This document shows positions 55,121 through 62,890 of a stretch of 64,000 nucleotides of DNA, piece after piece (the stretch's first letter is position 1; each line of letters starts with the position of its first letter). The notes beneath the pieces were generated by a model. That model was not told the origin of the DNA. It saw only the letters and a program-made list of their open reading frames with translations, and did not search any database. The translations under genes and the position numbers were made by a program. Source of the DNA: Maribacter halichondriae (GTDB lineage: Bacteria; Bacteroidota; Bacteroidia; Flavobacteriales; Flavobacteriaceae); contig NZ_CP107030.1 in the NCBI RefSeq assembly GCF_027474825.1, positions 4,406,001 to 4,470,000 of the forward strand, in the 5' to 3' direction.

Positions 55121-56509
55121 ATGATTAAAAAATTACTCTTTCTATTTCTTTTCGTATTAGCAAGTTGTAGTAAAGGAGAGAGAAAATCCCCCAATGTTTT
55201 TTTTGCTGGTGAGATTGTAAATCCAACGAACAACTATGTAGTGCTTCACCAAGGCGATGTGGTAATCGATTCGGCTAAATTGGATGACAATAACCGATTT
55301 ATCTTTCGACTGGACTCCATTGAAGATGGCCTTTATCATTTTAATCATGCTCCCGAACTCCAATATGTCTATTTAGAAAAAGGAGATAGTCTTATGCTTC
55401 GCCTGAACACGGTCGACTTCGATGAATCGCTTATCTACACTGGTTCTGGGGAAGAAATCAACAATTTTTTAATCGACCTCTTTTTGGCGAACGAAGAAGA
55501 AATGTTCGATGTTCTTTCTACATACTACCCGATGGAGCCCGGAGATTTTTCAAAGAGAATGGATTCGCTACGAAATTTGAAATTAAATAATTTAAAAGAA
55601 CTGACCTCGGAAGTTGATTTATCTCAAAACGCTCAAGAAATCGGTGAAGCCGCAATAAATTATACCTATTTCAATTATAAAGAACGCTACCCTTACGAGC
55701 ATAGAGGGCGTACTAGTGAGCTTGCCATGCACGAATTGCCCGATAATTTCTATGACTATCGTAAATATGTGAGCTATGACAATAAAAGGCTGAACTATTT
55801 GAGGCCCTATTATGATTTTATGAAATCGCACGTTGAAAATCTCACCTTTATGGGTTGTTCACATGATTGTGCCGGTAAAGATGAAATTGTAAAGAACCAA
55901 CTTCATTATAACAAGCATAAATTAAAACTGATAGACAGCGTAGTCATCGAAAAGGAGCTGAAGGACAACCTTTTTAGAAATGTAGCTTTGTACTATCTTT
56001 TAAAAGGACATGACAAAGAAGAGAACAATGCCCAATTTATCGAGGAATTTAAAAAATTATCACACAATAACAGGCATTCTGAAGAAATTGACAATTTGTA
56101 CAAGGGTATTCTGAATATTCAGCCCAATAAAGAGATACCTGATGTTTTTGTTATCGACAATCAAGGTAATTCCGTTTCGATTAAAGAAATAGCCGGAAAG
56201 AAAAATATGGTTTTCTATTTTTGGTCGGCAGATGACAAAAAGCATTTTAATAGTATAACCCAACGTGCCCTAGAAGTTTCTGAGAAAAAACCGGAATACT
56301 CGTTCGTTGGAATCAATATTATGACCGATGAGTCCACCTGGAAAGAGATGGTTAAAAACAAAGGTCTCGATGAATCGAAACAGTTTCGGGCTAAAGATTT
56401 CAGAAAACTACACGAAGCACTGATTATATATCCGATGAATAAATGCATTATTGCCAAAGATGCCAAAATCGTCGATGCTTTTTCAGATATGTATGCCTCA
56501 TTCCAATAA
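55121..56509 (+). CDS. Lipoprotein with DUF4369-like and redox-dead thioredoxin-like domains
   Basis: 462 residues with lipobox MIKKLLFLFLFVLASCSKGE. Residues about 25-110 resemble DUF4369 domains of TlpA-type thiol-disulfide proteins (FAGEIVNPTNNYVVLHQGDV, ELQYVYLEKGDSLMLRLNTV). A long helical centre follows, then a thioredoxin-like fold from about 330 (EIPDVFVIDNQGNSVSIKEI, KKNMVFYFWSADDKKHFNSI). The usual WCxxC site is WSADDK, so no disulfide chemistry is expected. Divergent from the ABC-F gene. Confidence 0.75.
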   Translation: MIKKLLFLFLFVLASCSKGERKSPNVFFAGEIVNPTNNYVVLHQGDVVIDSAKLDDNNRFIFRLDSIEDGLYHFNHAPELQYVYLEKGDSLMLRLNTVDFDESLIYTGSGEEINNFLIDLFLANEEEMFDVLSTYYPMEPGDFSKRMDSLRNLKLNNLKELTSEVDLSQNAQEIGEAAINYTYFNYKERYPYEHRGRTSELAMHELPDNFYDYRKYVSYDNKRLNYLRPYYDFMKSHVENLTFMGCSHDCAGKDEIVKNQLHYNKHKLKLIDSVVIEKELKDNLFRNVALYYLLKGHDKEENNAQFIEEFKKLSHNNRHSEEIDNLYKGILNIQPNKEIPDVFVIDNQGNSVSIKEIAGKKNMVFYFWSADDKKHFNSITQRALEVSEKKPEYSFVGINIMTDESTWKEMVKNKGLDESKQFRAKDFRKLHEALIIYPMNKCIIAKDAKIVDAFSDMYASFQ

Positions 56510-56513
56510 AAAA

Positions 56514-56534
56514 ACCGCTCATTTGAAGAGCGGT
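56514..56534. terminator. Bidirectional terminator between DUF4369-like lipoprotein and transaldolase genes
   Basis: ACCGCTC (56514-56520) pairs with GAGCGGT (56528-56534) around ATTTGAA. An A run upstream and TCTTTT downstream serve both convergent genes. Confidence 0.8.
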
Positions 56535-56560
56535 CTTTTGTAGTACTTTGTACCGAAATG

Positions 56561-57214
56561 CTAATTACCTTTTTTGTAATCTGCCAAAAACTTTTCCAGA
56601 CCTATATCGGTCAATGGGTGTTTCAACAGCCCTTCGATAGATGATAAAGGTCCTGTCATGACATCGGCCCCTAATTTGGCGCAGTCTATAACGTGCATGG
56701 TGTGCCGAACAGAGGCAGCCAGAATTTGCGTTTCAAAGGCATAATTATCATAAATATGACGGATTTCGGCAATCAAGTTCAAGCCATCGGTCGAGATATC
56801 GTCCAAACGGCCGATAAAAGGCGATACATAGGTTGCACCGGCCTTTGCGGCGAGTAAAGCCTGCCCAGGCGAAAAGACCAAAGTGCAATTCGTACGTATG
56901 CCCTTATCGCTGAAATATTTTAATGCCTTTACCCCATCTTTTATCATGGGTACCTTGACGACGATCTGATCGTGAAGTTCGGCCAGTTCTTCCCCTTCCT
57001 TTATCATTCCTTCTAATTCAGTTGCGATGACCTCGGCAGAAACGTCGCCATCGACAATATTACAAATATCGACATAGTGTTTCAGTATATTATTTCTACC
57101 GGTGATGCCCTCTTTCGCCATCAAACTAGGATTCGTGGTCACGCCATCTAAAACACCTAGTGCCTGAGCTTCCCGTATTTGGTCTAAATTCGCCGTATCT
57201 ATAAAAAATTTCAT
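56561..57214 (-). CDS. tal: Transaldolase / fructose-6-phosphate aldolase type
   Basis: 217 residues, the short TalC/FSA-like class. [55 protein letters not shown], the Schiff-base Lys in [17 protein letters not shown], and [20 protein letters not shown] (Gln/Ala pattern of the transaldolase rather than FSA subtype is not certain), then [20 protein letters not shown]. It works in the non-oxidative pentose phosphate pathway if a true transaldolase. Monocistronic. Confidence 0.9.
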   Translation of the reverse strand: MKFFIDTANLDQIREAQALGVLDGVTTNPSLMAKEGITGRNNILKHYVDICNIVDGDVSAEVIATELEGMIKEGEELAELHDQIVVKVPMIKDGVKALKYFSDKGIRTNCTLVFSPGQALLAAKAGATYVSPFIGRLDDISTDGLNLIAEIRHIYDNYAFETQILAASVRHTMHVIDCAKLGADVMTGPLSSIEGLLKHPLTDIGLEKFLADYKKGN

Positions 57215-57277
57215 ATTTCGTTTACTTTATTTGGATTAAAAATTCAACTTCTTCAACTATTTTGTCAAGTTCACAAA

Positions 57278-58087
57278 TTACAATTTATAATGGTTTAACA
57301 AGAGTTTCTCATATACTTTGTCCGGCAGGATTTTCTTCAGTAAGAGCGAAAACTTTTGCATGAACGCCCCTACCCTATAATGTACTTTCGGTTGATCGGT
57401 CTTAATGATAGACAATACTTTTTGAGCCACGGAAACGGGGTCGCCCGCCCTATACACATCATCGTTGATCATTTTAAGTGTTTGAGCGTAGGCCGCTCCG
57501 TAGGGTGAATTTTGATTAACGGGGGCATGATATCTTCCAGATGCAATATTTGTGGCAAAATCGCCCGGACCCAAAGTGGTCATTTCGATTCCAAAGGTCT
57601 TTATCTCCATCCGCATGGCTTCCGTGGCCAGTGCCAATGCGCCTTTCGATGCGGAATAAATTCCCCGAAAGGGCAATCCCATATAACTGGCTATGGATGT
57701 AATGTTGATAATGAGTCCTGATTTTTGTTCCCGCATTTGTGGAAGAACCGCCTTGATCATATGCAGCGGTCCGTGAAAATTGGTGTCCAGACACTTCAAT
57801 ATTTCTTCATGCGGAGTCTCTTCAATAGGCCCAGTAATACCAACGCCCGCATTGTTTATTAAAACGTCCAGCCTTCCTTCTTTTGCGATTATGGTATCGA
57901 CAGCCTCTTGAATGGAAATTACGTTTCCAACATCGAGGAAAAGCAACTCGAAAGATTCAAAATGTGCGTGTTTTTCCAAATTTCGGGTAGTACCATATAC
58001 CGAAAATCCTTGGGACGAAAGATACATACCGATCGCTTTTCCAATGCCTGACGAACCTCCCGTAATGAGTACTACCTTACGTTCCAT
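57278..58087 (-). CDS. SDR family NAD(P)-dependent oxidoreductase
   Basis: 269 residues from ATG 58087; an upstream 16-residue extension lacks family similarity. The cofactor motif is VVLITGGSSGIGKAIGMYLS (TGxxxGIG), NNAGVGITGPIEE follows, the catalytic set is IINITSIASYMGLPFRGIYS with YSASKGAL (Ser, Tyr, Lys), and PGDFATNI follows. A classical SDR; the substrate is unknown, possibly lipid-linked judging from the C-terminal amphipathic tail. Confidence 0.92.
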   Translation of the reverse strand: MERKVVLITGGSSGIGKAIGMYLSSQGFSVYGTTRNLEKHAHFESFELLFLDVGNVISIQEAVDTIIAKEGRLDVLINNAGVGITGPIEETPHEEILKCLDTNFHGPLHMIKAVLPQMREQKSGLIINITSIASYMGLPFRGIYSASKGALALATEAMRMEIKTFGIEMTTLGPGDFATNIASGRYHAPVNQNSPYGAAYAQTLKMINDDVYRAGDPVSVAQKVLSIIKTDQPKVHYRVGAFMQKFSLLLKKILPDKVYEKLLLNHYKL

Positions 58088-58171
58088 GACGACTGCAAAA
58101 TAACGAATAAAAGATGGGGTTATACTCATGATCATTTAGAAATTCGGGGATTTTAGGGAAATTTATTTTTT

Positions 58172-58235
58172 CTCTCCCAAGGCAAAATTTTTTAGCATAG
58201 CCTTAGCTACGGTTAAAAATTTTGCCTTGGGAGAG
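58172..58235. repeat. Perfect 21-bp inverted repeat
   Basis: CTCTCCCAAGGCAAAATTTT plus one T (58172-58192) and its exact complement at 58215-58235, separated by 22 bp. It could be a strong hairpin terminator-like element, a MITE end pair or a protein-binding site; no transcription terminator run is present on either side. Confidence 0.7.
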
Positions 58236-58316
58236 GGGAAAAGAAAAAGACAAACTCGAATTTTTAAGTGGTAGGAGTATCGGAAAAGTGGAGGGCAAAT
58301 TTAGGGCACAAAAAAA

Positions 58317-58410
58317 GGCAAGCTACCTACATCGCACCGCTACGACCATATACCCTTGCTGCGTTCCCACCCTGGGGGATTCTACAGGAGCTGGTCGTGT
58401 AGGACTTGCC
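58317..58410 (-). ncRNA. ffs: Bacterial small SRP RNA (4.5S RNA-type)
   Basis: About 94 nt on the minus strand. GGCAAGTCCTACACGACC at its 5' end pairs with GTAGGTAGCTTGCC at its 3' end, giving the long rod. The Ffh-binding apical region carries CCCAGGGTGGGAACGCAGCA, AGGGTA, the conserved bulge/GGAA-type tetraloop part of SRP RNA. A poly-T run (58310-58316 on minus) terminates it. Together with Ffh it targets membrane proteins to the translocon. Confidence 0.9.
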
Positions 58411-58566
58411 AACTACAAATATACGACCTTTTAAATCTATCACAATAGTTTTACATTCTTAATTTTATCGATTAACTTGCCCCTTATTATTATTTCCAAC
58501 GGTCTTTTGAATCGACTATTTATTTCTTTTTAAAAAACAAACACCCAAGGTAAATAACTCTTTTTT

Positions 58567-59610
58567 ATGAACATGAGTAAATTTTTTCTACTGAATACCG
58601 TGCTTTTCACATTTTTGGCCTGTGGTGGTGAAGACAAGAGCCGACTTTTTGAACTTAGCGTCGATGGTAAACAATTCAGCCAAAATGAAACAATAACGGT
58701 CTCCATAAAAAATTCGAAGGAGAAAATCATTAACAGTGTGGTCTACTCCATTGATGGAAAGGAACTTTCGGAAACGAACGGTGGCATTCCACTTGACATA
58801 CCTACTTTGGGCAACAAGATTTTAAAAGCACAGATAAACTACGAAGATGGTTCGACCGAAGTCACAAAGGGCATCAAAGTACTTGCCGCCAAAGCTCCCG
58901 AAATATATACATACGAGATTATCAACGAATATCCTCATGACAACAGGGCCTACACACAAGGGCTAGAGTTTCACAACGACACGCTTTATGAAAGTACGGG
59001 CAAGAGAGAAAGATCTTCGCTTCGAAAAGTCGATTATAAAACAGGAAAGGTCTTGCAGCAAATTGATCTGGACAATACCGTTTTCGGGGAAGGCCTTACC
59101 ATTTTGAACGGCAAAATCTATCAGCTTACATGGCAAAACGGAGTGGGATATATTTACGATGTAAACAGTTTCACAAAAACGGACAGTTTTCAATATGGCG
59201 AAAGTCGTGAAGGTTGGGGCTTGGCCAATGATGGCAAGAAAATTTTCAAAAGCGATGGTACTGAGAAAATATGGTTTTTAAATCCGGCTACTTTAGTTGA
59301 AGAAGGGCATATCCAAACGGTAACCAATAAATCGATAAATGATAAGGTAAATGAAATGGAATATGTCGATGGTAAAATTTACGCCAATGTCTACCAAAGA
59401 CCCAGTGCCATGATAATCGATGCGCAGAGCGGTGCCATAGAAGGCGTCGTTAATTTTAGCGGTCTGGACCAAAAAGTGACCAAGACCGATACATGGGACC
59501 CAAAAGACAATGTGTTGAACGGTATTGCATACCATCCAGAACGAGAAACGTTTTTCGTTACCGGAAAGGATTGGGACAAACTCTTCGAGGTCAAAATCTT
59601 CAAAAAATAG
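58567..59610 (+). CDS. Glutaminyl-peptide cyclotransferase lipoprotein
   Basis: 347 residues. The lipobox lies in SKFFLLNTVLFTFLACGGED (Cys about 19). From about residue 115 the glutamine-cyclotransferase beta-propeller is seen: PHDNRAYTQGLEFHNDTLYE, STGKRERSSLRKVDY, YQLTWQNGVGYIYD and LNGIAYHPERETFFVTGKDW. These enzymes convert N-terminal Gln to pyroglutamate; periplasmic location fits the lipid anchor. It overlaps nothing; the next gene starts 5 bp after its stop. Confidence 0.9.
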   Translation: MNMSKFFLLNTVLFTFLACGGEDKSRLFELSVDGKQFSQNETITVSIKNSKEKIINSVVYSIDGKELSETNGGIPLDIPTLGNKILKAQINYEDGSTEVTKGIKVLAAKAPEIYTYEIINEYPHDNRAYTQGLEFHNDTLYESTGKRERSSLRKVDYKTGKVLQQIDLDNTVFGEGLTILNGKIYQLTWQNGVGYIYDVNSFTKTDSFQYGESREGWGLANDGKKIFKSDGTEKIWFLNPATLVEEGHIQTVTNKSINDKVNEMEYVDGKIYANVYQRPSAMIIDAQSGAIEGVVNFSGLDQKVTKTDTWDPKDNVLNGIAYHPERETFFVTGKDWDKLFEVKIFKK

Positions 59611-59614
59611 GGCG

Positions 59615-60013
59615 ATGGAAACTTTTGAAAAGTTGTTAACCGTCGGCGAAGATGACCTCGACGACCTAGAACATGTAAACAATGTGCGCTATGTACAATG
59701 GATACAAGACATTTCAAAAGAACATTGGCAAACAAATGCACCCGCCCAGATGCAAGAAGGTGTAATTTGGGTAGTGATGACCCATCATATTACCTATAAA
59801 AGTGCTGCGAAACTCGGTGATGTCATTCAGATAAAGACCCATATTGCAAAAAGTCGAGGTGCCACTTCAGAAAGGGTAGTTGAAATGTTCGACTACAAAA
59901 CAAAACGACTTTTGTTGCGTTCCAGTACTGAGTGGTGCTTGTTGAACGCTAAAACGAATAGGCCCATGCGGATTTCCGATGACATCAAAAATGTTTTTAC
60001 CGCACGGGTTTAG
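59615..60013 (+). CDS. YbgC/FadM-like acyl-CoA thioesterase (4HBT family)
   Basis: 132-residue hotdog protein: ATG 59615 (METFEKLLTVGEDDLDDLEH). The catalytic-region motif HVNNVRYVQWIQDISKEHWQ is the Asp-less variant of the 4HBT D-x-x-x-H-V-N pattern (Asp in DLEHVNN is retained), and VVMTHHITYKSAAKLGDVIQ is the second strand set. Cytoplasmic; acyl substrate unknown. It lies between the cyclotransferase and a beta-helix lipoprotein gene, all codirectional. Confidence 0.88.
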   Translation: METFEKLLTVGEDDLDDLEHVNNVRYVQWIQDISKEHWQTNAPAQMQEGVIWVVMTHHITYKSAAKLGDVIQIKTHIAKSRGATSERVVEMFDYKTKRLLLRSSTEWCLLNAKTNRPMRISDDIKNVFTARV

Positions 60014-60025
60014 AATATAAGATCC

Positions 60026-61576
60026 TTGAACGTAAAAATTTCCATACATCCATTTTTATACAGCTTGGTGTTGTTAGGTATGTTGGTGCTTTGGAGTGCC
60101 TGCCGAAAGGATCTGGAATATGCTCCAAGTGCCGGAAATCTTGAATTTTCAAAAGACACTGTGTTTTTAGATACCATTTTTACCAATCTGGGGAGCAGTA
60201 CCTATGCACTTAAAGTGTATAACCGCACCCGTGATGATATCGAAATTCCCTCCATACGTTTGGCACAAGGTCAGAATAGTGATTACCGTCTCAATGTTGA
60301 CGGTGTCGCGGGCAAAGAATTTCACAATATTCCCGTTTTTTCGCAGGATAGTCTTTTTATTTTTATCGAAACGACCCACGATATAAGTACTTCAGGCCAG
60401 AATACATTTTTGTACACCGATGCGATTCAATTCGATTCGGGGGATGACCAACAAGAAGTGCAGCTCGTTACGCTGGTAAAAGATGCCATATTCCTCTACC
60501 CTAAAACCCTTTCGGACGGTACCAAGGAAACAATTGTTGTGGGATTTGATGAATCAGGAAAGGAAATTCGAGTCGAGGGCTTCCTTATGACAGATGACCA
60601 ATTGAATTTCACGAACGAAAAACCGTATGTCGTTTATGGATATGCCTCCGTTCCATCGGGCAAAGAACTTCAAATCGCGGCCGGAAGCAGGGTTCATTTT
60701 CACAAAGATTCAGGTATTTTGATTATCGAAGGTGCTTCCCTGAAAATTAACGGCACATTGAGTACGGACCAAGAATTATTGGAGAACGAGGTCATTTTTG
60801 AAGGTGATCGCCTAGAGCCAGAGTTTGAGAACATTCCAGGGCAATGGGGAACTATTTGGCTATCAAAAGGCAGTATCGACAACAGTATCGACCATCTGAC
60901 CCTTAAAAATGCCACTATCGGTCTGTTAGTCGAAGGAGATGAAGCAGGGCCATCCCCTACACTAGTCCTAAGGAATTCACAACTTTATAATAGTGCGGCT
61001 GTCAATCTATGGGGGCGAACGGCTTCAATAGTCGGGGAAAATTGTGTTTTTGGAAGTGCAGGAAACATTTCATTGTACTGTAATTCAGGGGGCGACTACT
61101 CCTTCATACATACTACCATCGCGAATTATTGGCAAAACGGATTCCGGTCTGGCGCTGCCTTGGAAATAGATAATGCTAGCACTGAAGGAAATGCCTCCGA
61201 TTTGACCCAAGCGCAATTTATCAACTGCATCATCGATGGAAATAAGGATGTTGAACTAACATTGCGTCACAACGGATCGAATGCTTTCTCCTATTCTTTT
61301 TCTCATTGCCTGCTCAAATTCAGGGACAATAGCGACAGTTTTGAAAACAACCCCTTGTACGATTTTGACAATGCATCATTATTCCAACAACTCATTGTAA
61401 ACGAGGATGTAGCTTTTTGGGATGCGAGGAATAATGATTTTCGTATCGATGAGGCATCAGCGGCCAAGTCCATCGCAAATCCTGACGGTGCCTTAGCCGT
61501 TCCATTGGACATTTTGGGTATGGACCGTACCGCTTCACCTGATGTTGGCGCATTTCAAGCCGCCCCAAAGAACTGA
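60026..61576 (+). CDS. Right-handed parallel beta-helix lipoprotein
   Basis: 516 residues from TTG 60026; the lipobox is visible in LYSLVLLGMLVLWSACRKDL (Cys about 25). A beta-sandwich-like N-terminal part precedes short degenerate repeats of a parallel beta-helix in the second half (for example ASLKINGTLSTDQELLENEV, SIDHLTLKNATIGLLVEGDE, LRNSQLYNSAAVNLWG). Polysaccharide- or surface-binding is typical of such folds; no catalytic residues are evident. Confidence 0.75.
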   Translation: MNVKISIHPFLYSLVLLGMLVLWSACRKDLEYAPSAGNLEFSKDTVFLDTIFTNLGSSTYALKVYNRTRDDIEIPSIRLAQGQNSDYRLNVDGVAGKEFHNIPVFSQDSLFIFIETTHDISTSGQNTFLYTDAIQFDSGDDQQEVQLVTLVKDAIFLYPKTLSDGTKETIVVGFDESGKEIRVEGFLMTDDQLNFTNEKPYVVYGYASVPSGKELQIAAGSRVHFHKDSGILIIEGASLKINGTLSTDQELLENEVIFEGDRLEPEFENIPGQWGTIWLSKGSIDNSIDHLTLKNATIGLLVEGDEAGPSPTLVLRNSQLYNSAAVNLWGRTASIVGENCVFGSAGNISLYCNSGGDYSFIHTTIANYWQNGFRSGAALEIDNASTEGNASDLTQAQFINCIIDGNKDVELTLRHNGSNAFSYSFSHCLLKFRDNSDSFENNPLYDFDNASLFQQLIVNEDVAFWDARNNDFRIDEASAAKSIANPDGALAVPLDILGMDRTASPDVGAFQAAPKN

Positions 61577-61762
61577 GTTCTTTTTATGTATAAGGTTTTC
61601 AAGATTTAATCGACTGGATGAAAGAACGTACTTCAAATAAGCTCAGGTTATAGGTATTTTCTCTCAAAAGCTTTCATTTTCAATGGATTAAAACAAAATC
61701 GCTAGTTTTTCTAAACATTTCGTATAGTCTTCTTTCAACTACTATCCTTACTTTGCACAAAA

Positions 61763-62503
61763 TTGTTTCGTGCTTTGGACTACACCTACGCCATAATCGA
61801 TTCCGATGCGACTTCGAACCTGCAGCTCAGCCACTTTTTGGAAGAGTACGGAGACTTCGAGTGCGTTGCTGTGGCTCGCGATAGTCAAGAAGGCCTGAAC
61901 ACCATTTTGAAAAACCTGCCCGATCTTATCATTGTGAACCTTAATGACAAAGCCTCCGAATATTTCCAAATGGTCATCGAGATGCATCTTTACCTAAGGG
62001 AGGTACCTTTGATCATCGGTATTTCTAAAACCAAGGCATATGCCTATGATGCCATAAAGAATGGTTTCTTTGATTATTGGTTGCAGCCCTATAATGAGTT
62101 TGAAATTCGAAAATCGTTATTGAGGCTCGAAAAGAAAATGCCCAAAAAAGAACCCAATACACTTTGCCTAAAATCATATAGCGATTTTCAGTACCTCAAC
62201 ACCAACGATATTTTATATTTAAAGTCGGATAACAATACCACCGAATTTGTTATGAAAGACGGTTCGGTGAACAACGCCTTCAAGACGCTAAAGACCTTCG
62301 AAGATCAACTGCCCACAAATTTTGTTCGGATCCATCAAAGTTATATCGTAAATACCAACTACATCTCTCGGATCAATTACGGCAAGAATATTTGTTCGTT
62401 AAAAGACCAACACAAACAATTACCCTTCTCAAAAGGGTACCGTGGCAATGTCGACGGACTCAAAAAAATGCTCTCGAAAAAATCGATTTCAACCTTCGAT
62501 TAG
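61763..62503 (+). CDS. LytTR-type regulator with degenerate receiver domain
   Basis: 246 residues from TTG 61763 (or TTG 61775, LDYTYAIIDSDATSNLQLSH). The receiver-like domain keeps the acidic pair (IDSD) but has Asn where the phosphorylated Asp should be (PDLIIVNLNDKA), and the conserved Lys of YxxKP is Gln (YWLQPYNEFEI). The LytTR DNA-binding domain is intact: SYSDFQYLNTNDILYLKSDN, NNAFKTLKTFEDQLPTNFVR and IHQSYIVNTNYIS. It may therefore work without phosphorylation. Confidence 0.85.
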   Translation: MFRALDYTYAIIDSDATSNLQLSHFLEEYGDFECVAVARDSQEGLNTILKNLPDLIIVNLNDKASEYFQMVIEMHLYLREVPLIIGISKTKAYAYDAIKNGFFDYWLQPYNEFEIRKSLLRLEKKMPKKEPNTLCLKSYSDFQYLNTNDILYLKSDNNTTEFVMKDGSVNNAFKTLKTFEDQLPTNFVRIHQSYIVNTNYISRINYGKNICSLKDQHKQLPFSKGYRGNVDGLKKMLSKKSISTFD

Positions 62504-62647
62504 TCTAATTCTCTCAAAATAGGTTTGATTACCCCGCAAACCGGTTCGTTTGCTCGCAAGATTTTTCTTCATAAGCCCAAAGCGCTATTCGTTGGTAGTT
62601 TAGCACTGTATTTAAAACGAACCATAACCCCTAAAATTTTAATGATT

Positions 62648-62809
62648 ATGAAAAAAGCAGTAAGTATTTTTGCCGTAGTATTGATGACCGTTGGACTGTT
62701 TTCAAACACCGATAATACAAGTAACGACAATACCGACCTAGTTGTAGTTCAAGATACTCAGGCTTGCGACCAGTGTGATAGCCCAACCGATAAAAGAGGG
62801 ACAGAATAA
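62648..62809 (+). CDS. Small secreted Cys-containing peptide
   Basis: 53 residues from ATG 62648 (MKKAVSIFAVVLMTVGLFSN; a 2-codon-longer start is possible). A signal peptide is followed by an acidic, Asn/Asp-rich mature end with a CDQCD motif. Role unknown; a strong terminator follows at 62833-62865. Confidence 0.6.
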   Translation: MKKAVSIFAVVLMTVGLFSNTDNTSNDNTDLVVVQDTQACDQCDSPTDKRGTE

Positions 62810-62832
62810 TAACAATTTTTAATACAGATGTT

Positions 62833-62865
62833 AAAAGCCCTAAACATGTTTTTAGGGCTTTTTCT
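62833..62865 (+). terminator. Rho-independent terminator
   Basis: AAAAGCCCTAAA (62833-62844) pairs with TTTAGGGCTTTT (62851-62862) around a six-base loop, followed by T residues. It ends the small-peptide gene. Confidence 0.85.
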
Positions 62866-62890
62866 GTATCTTGCAAGTAGGAGAAGTTCT

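Noticed and set aside
58222..58434. Plus-strand ORF across the ffs locus
   Set aside because: It overlaps the inverted repeat and SRP RNA on the other strand and has no protein similarity.
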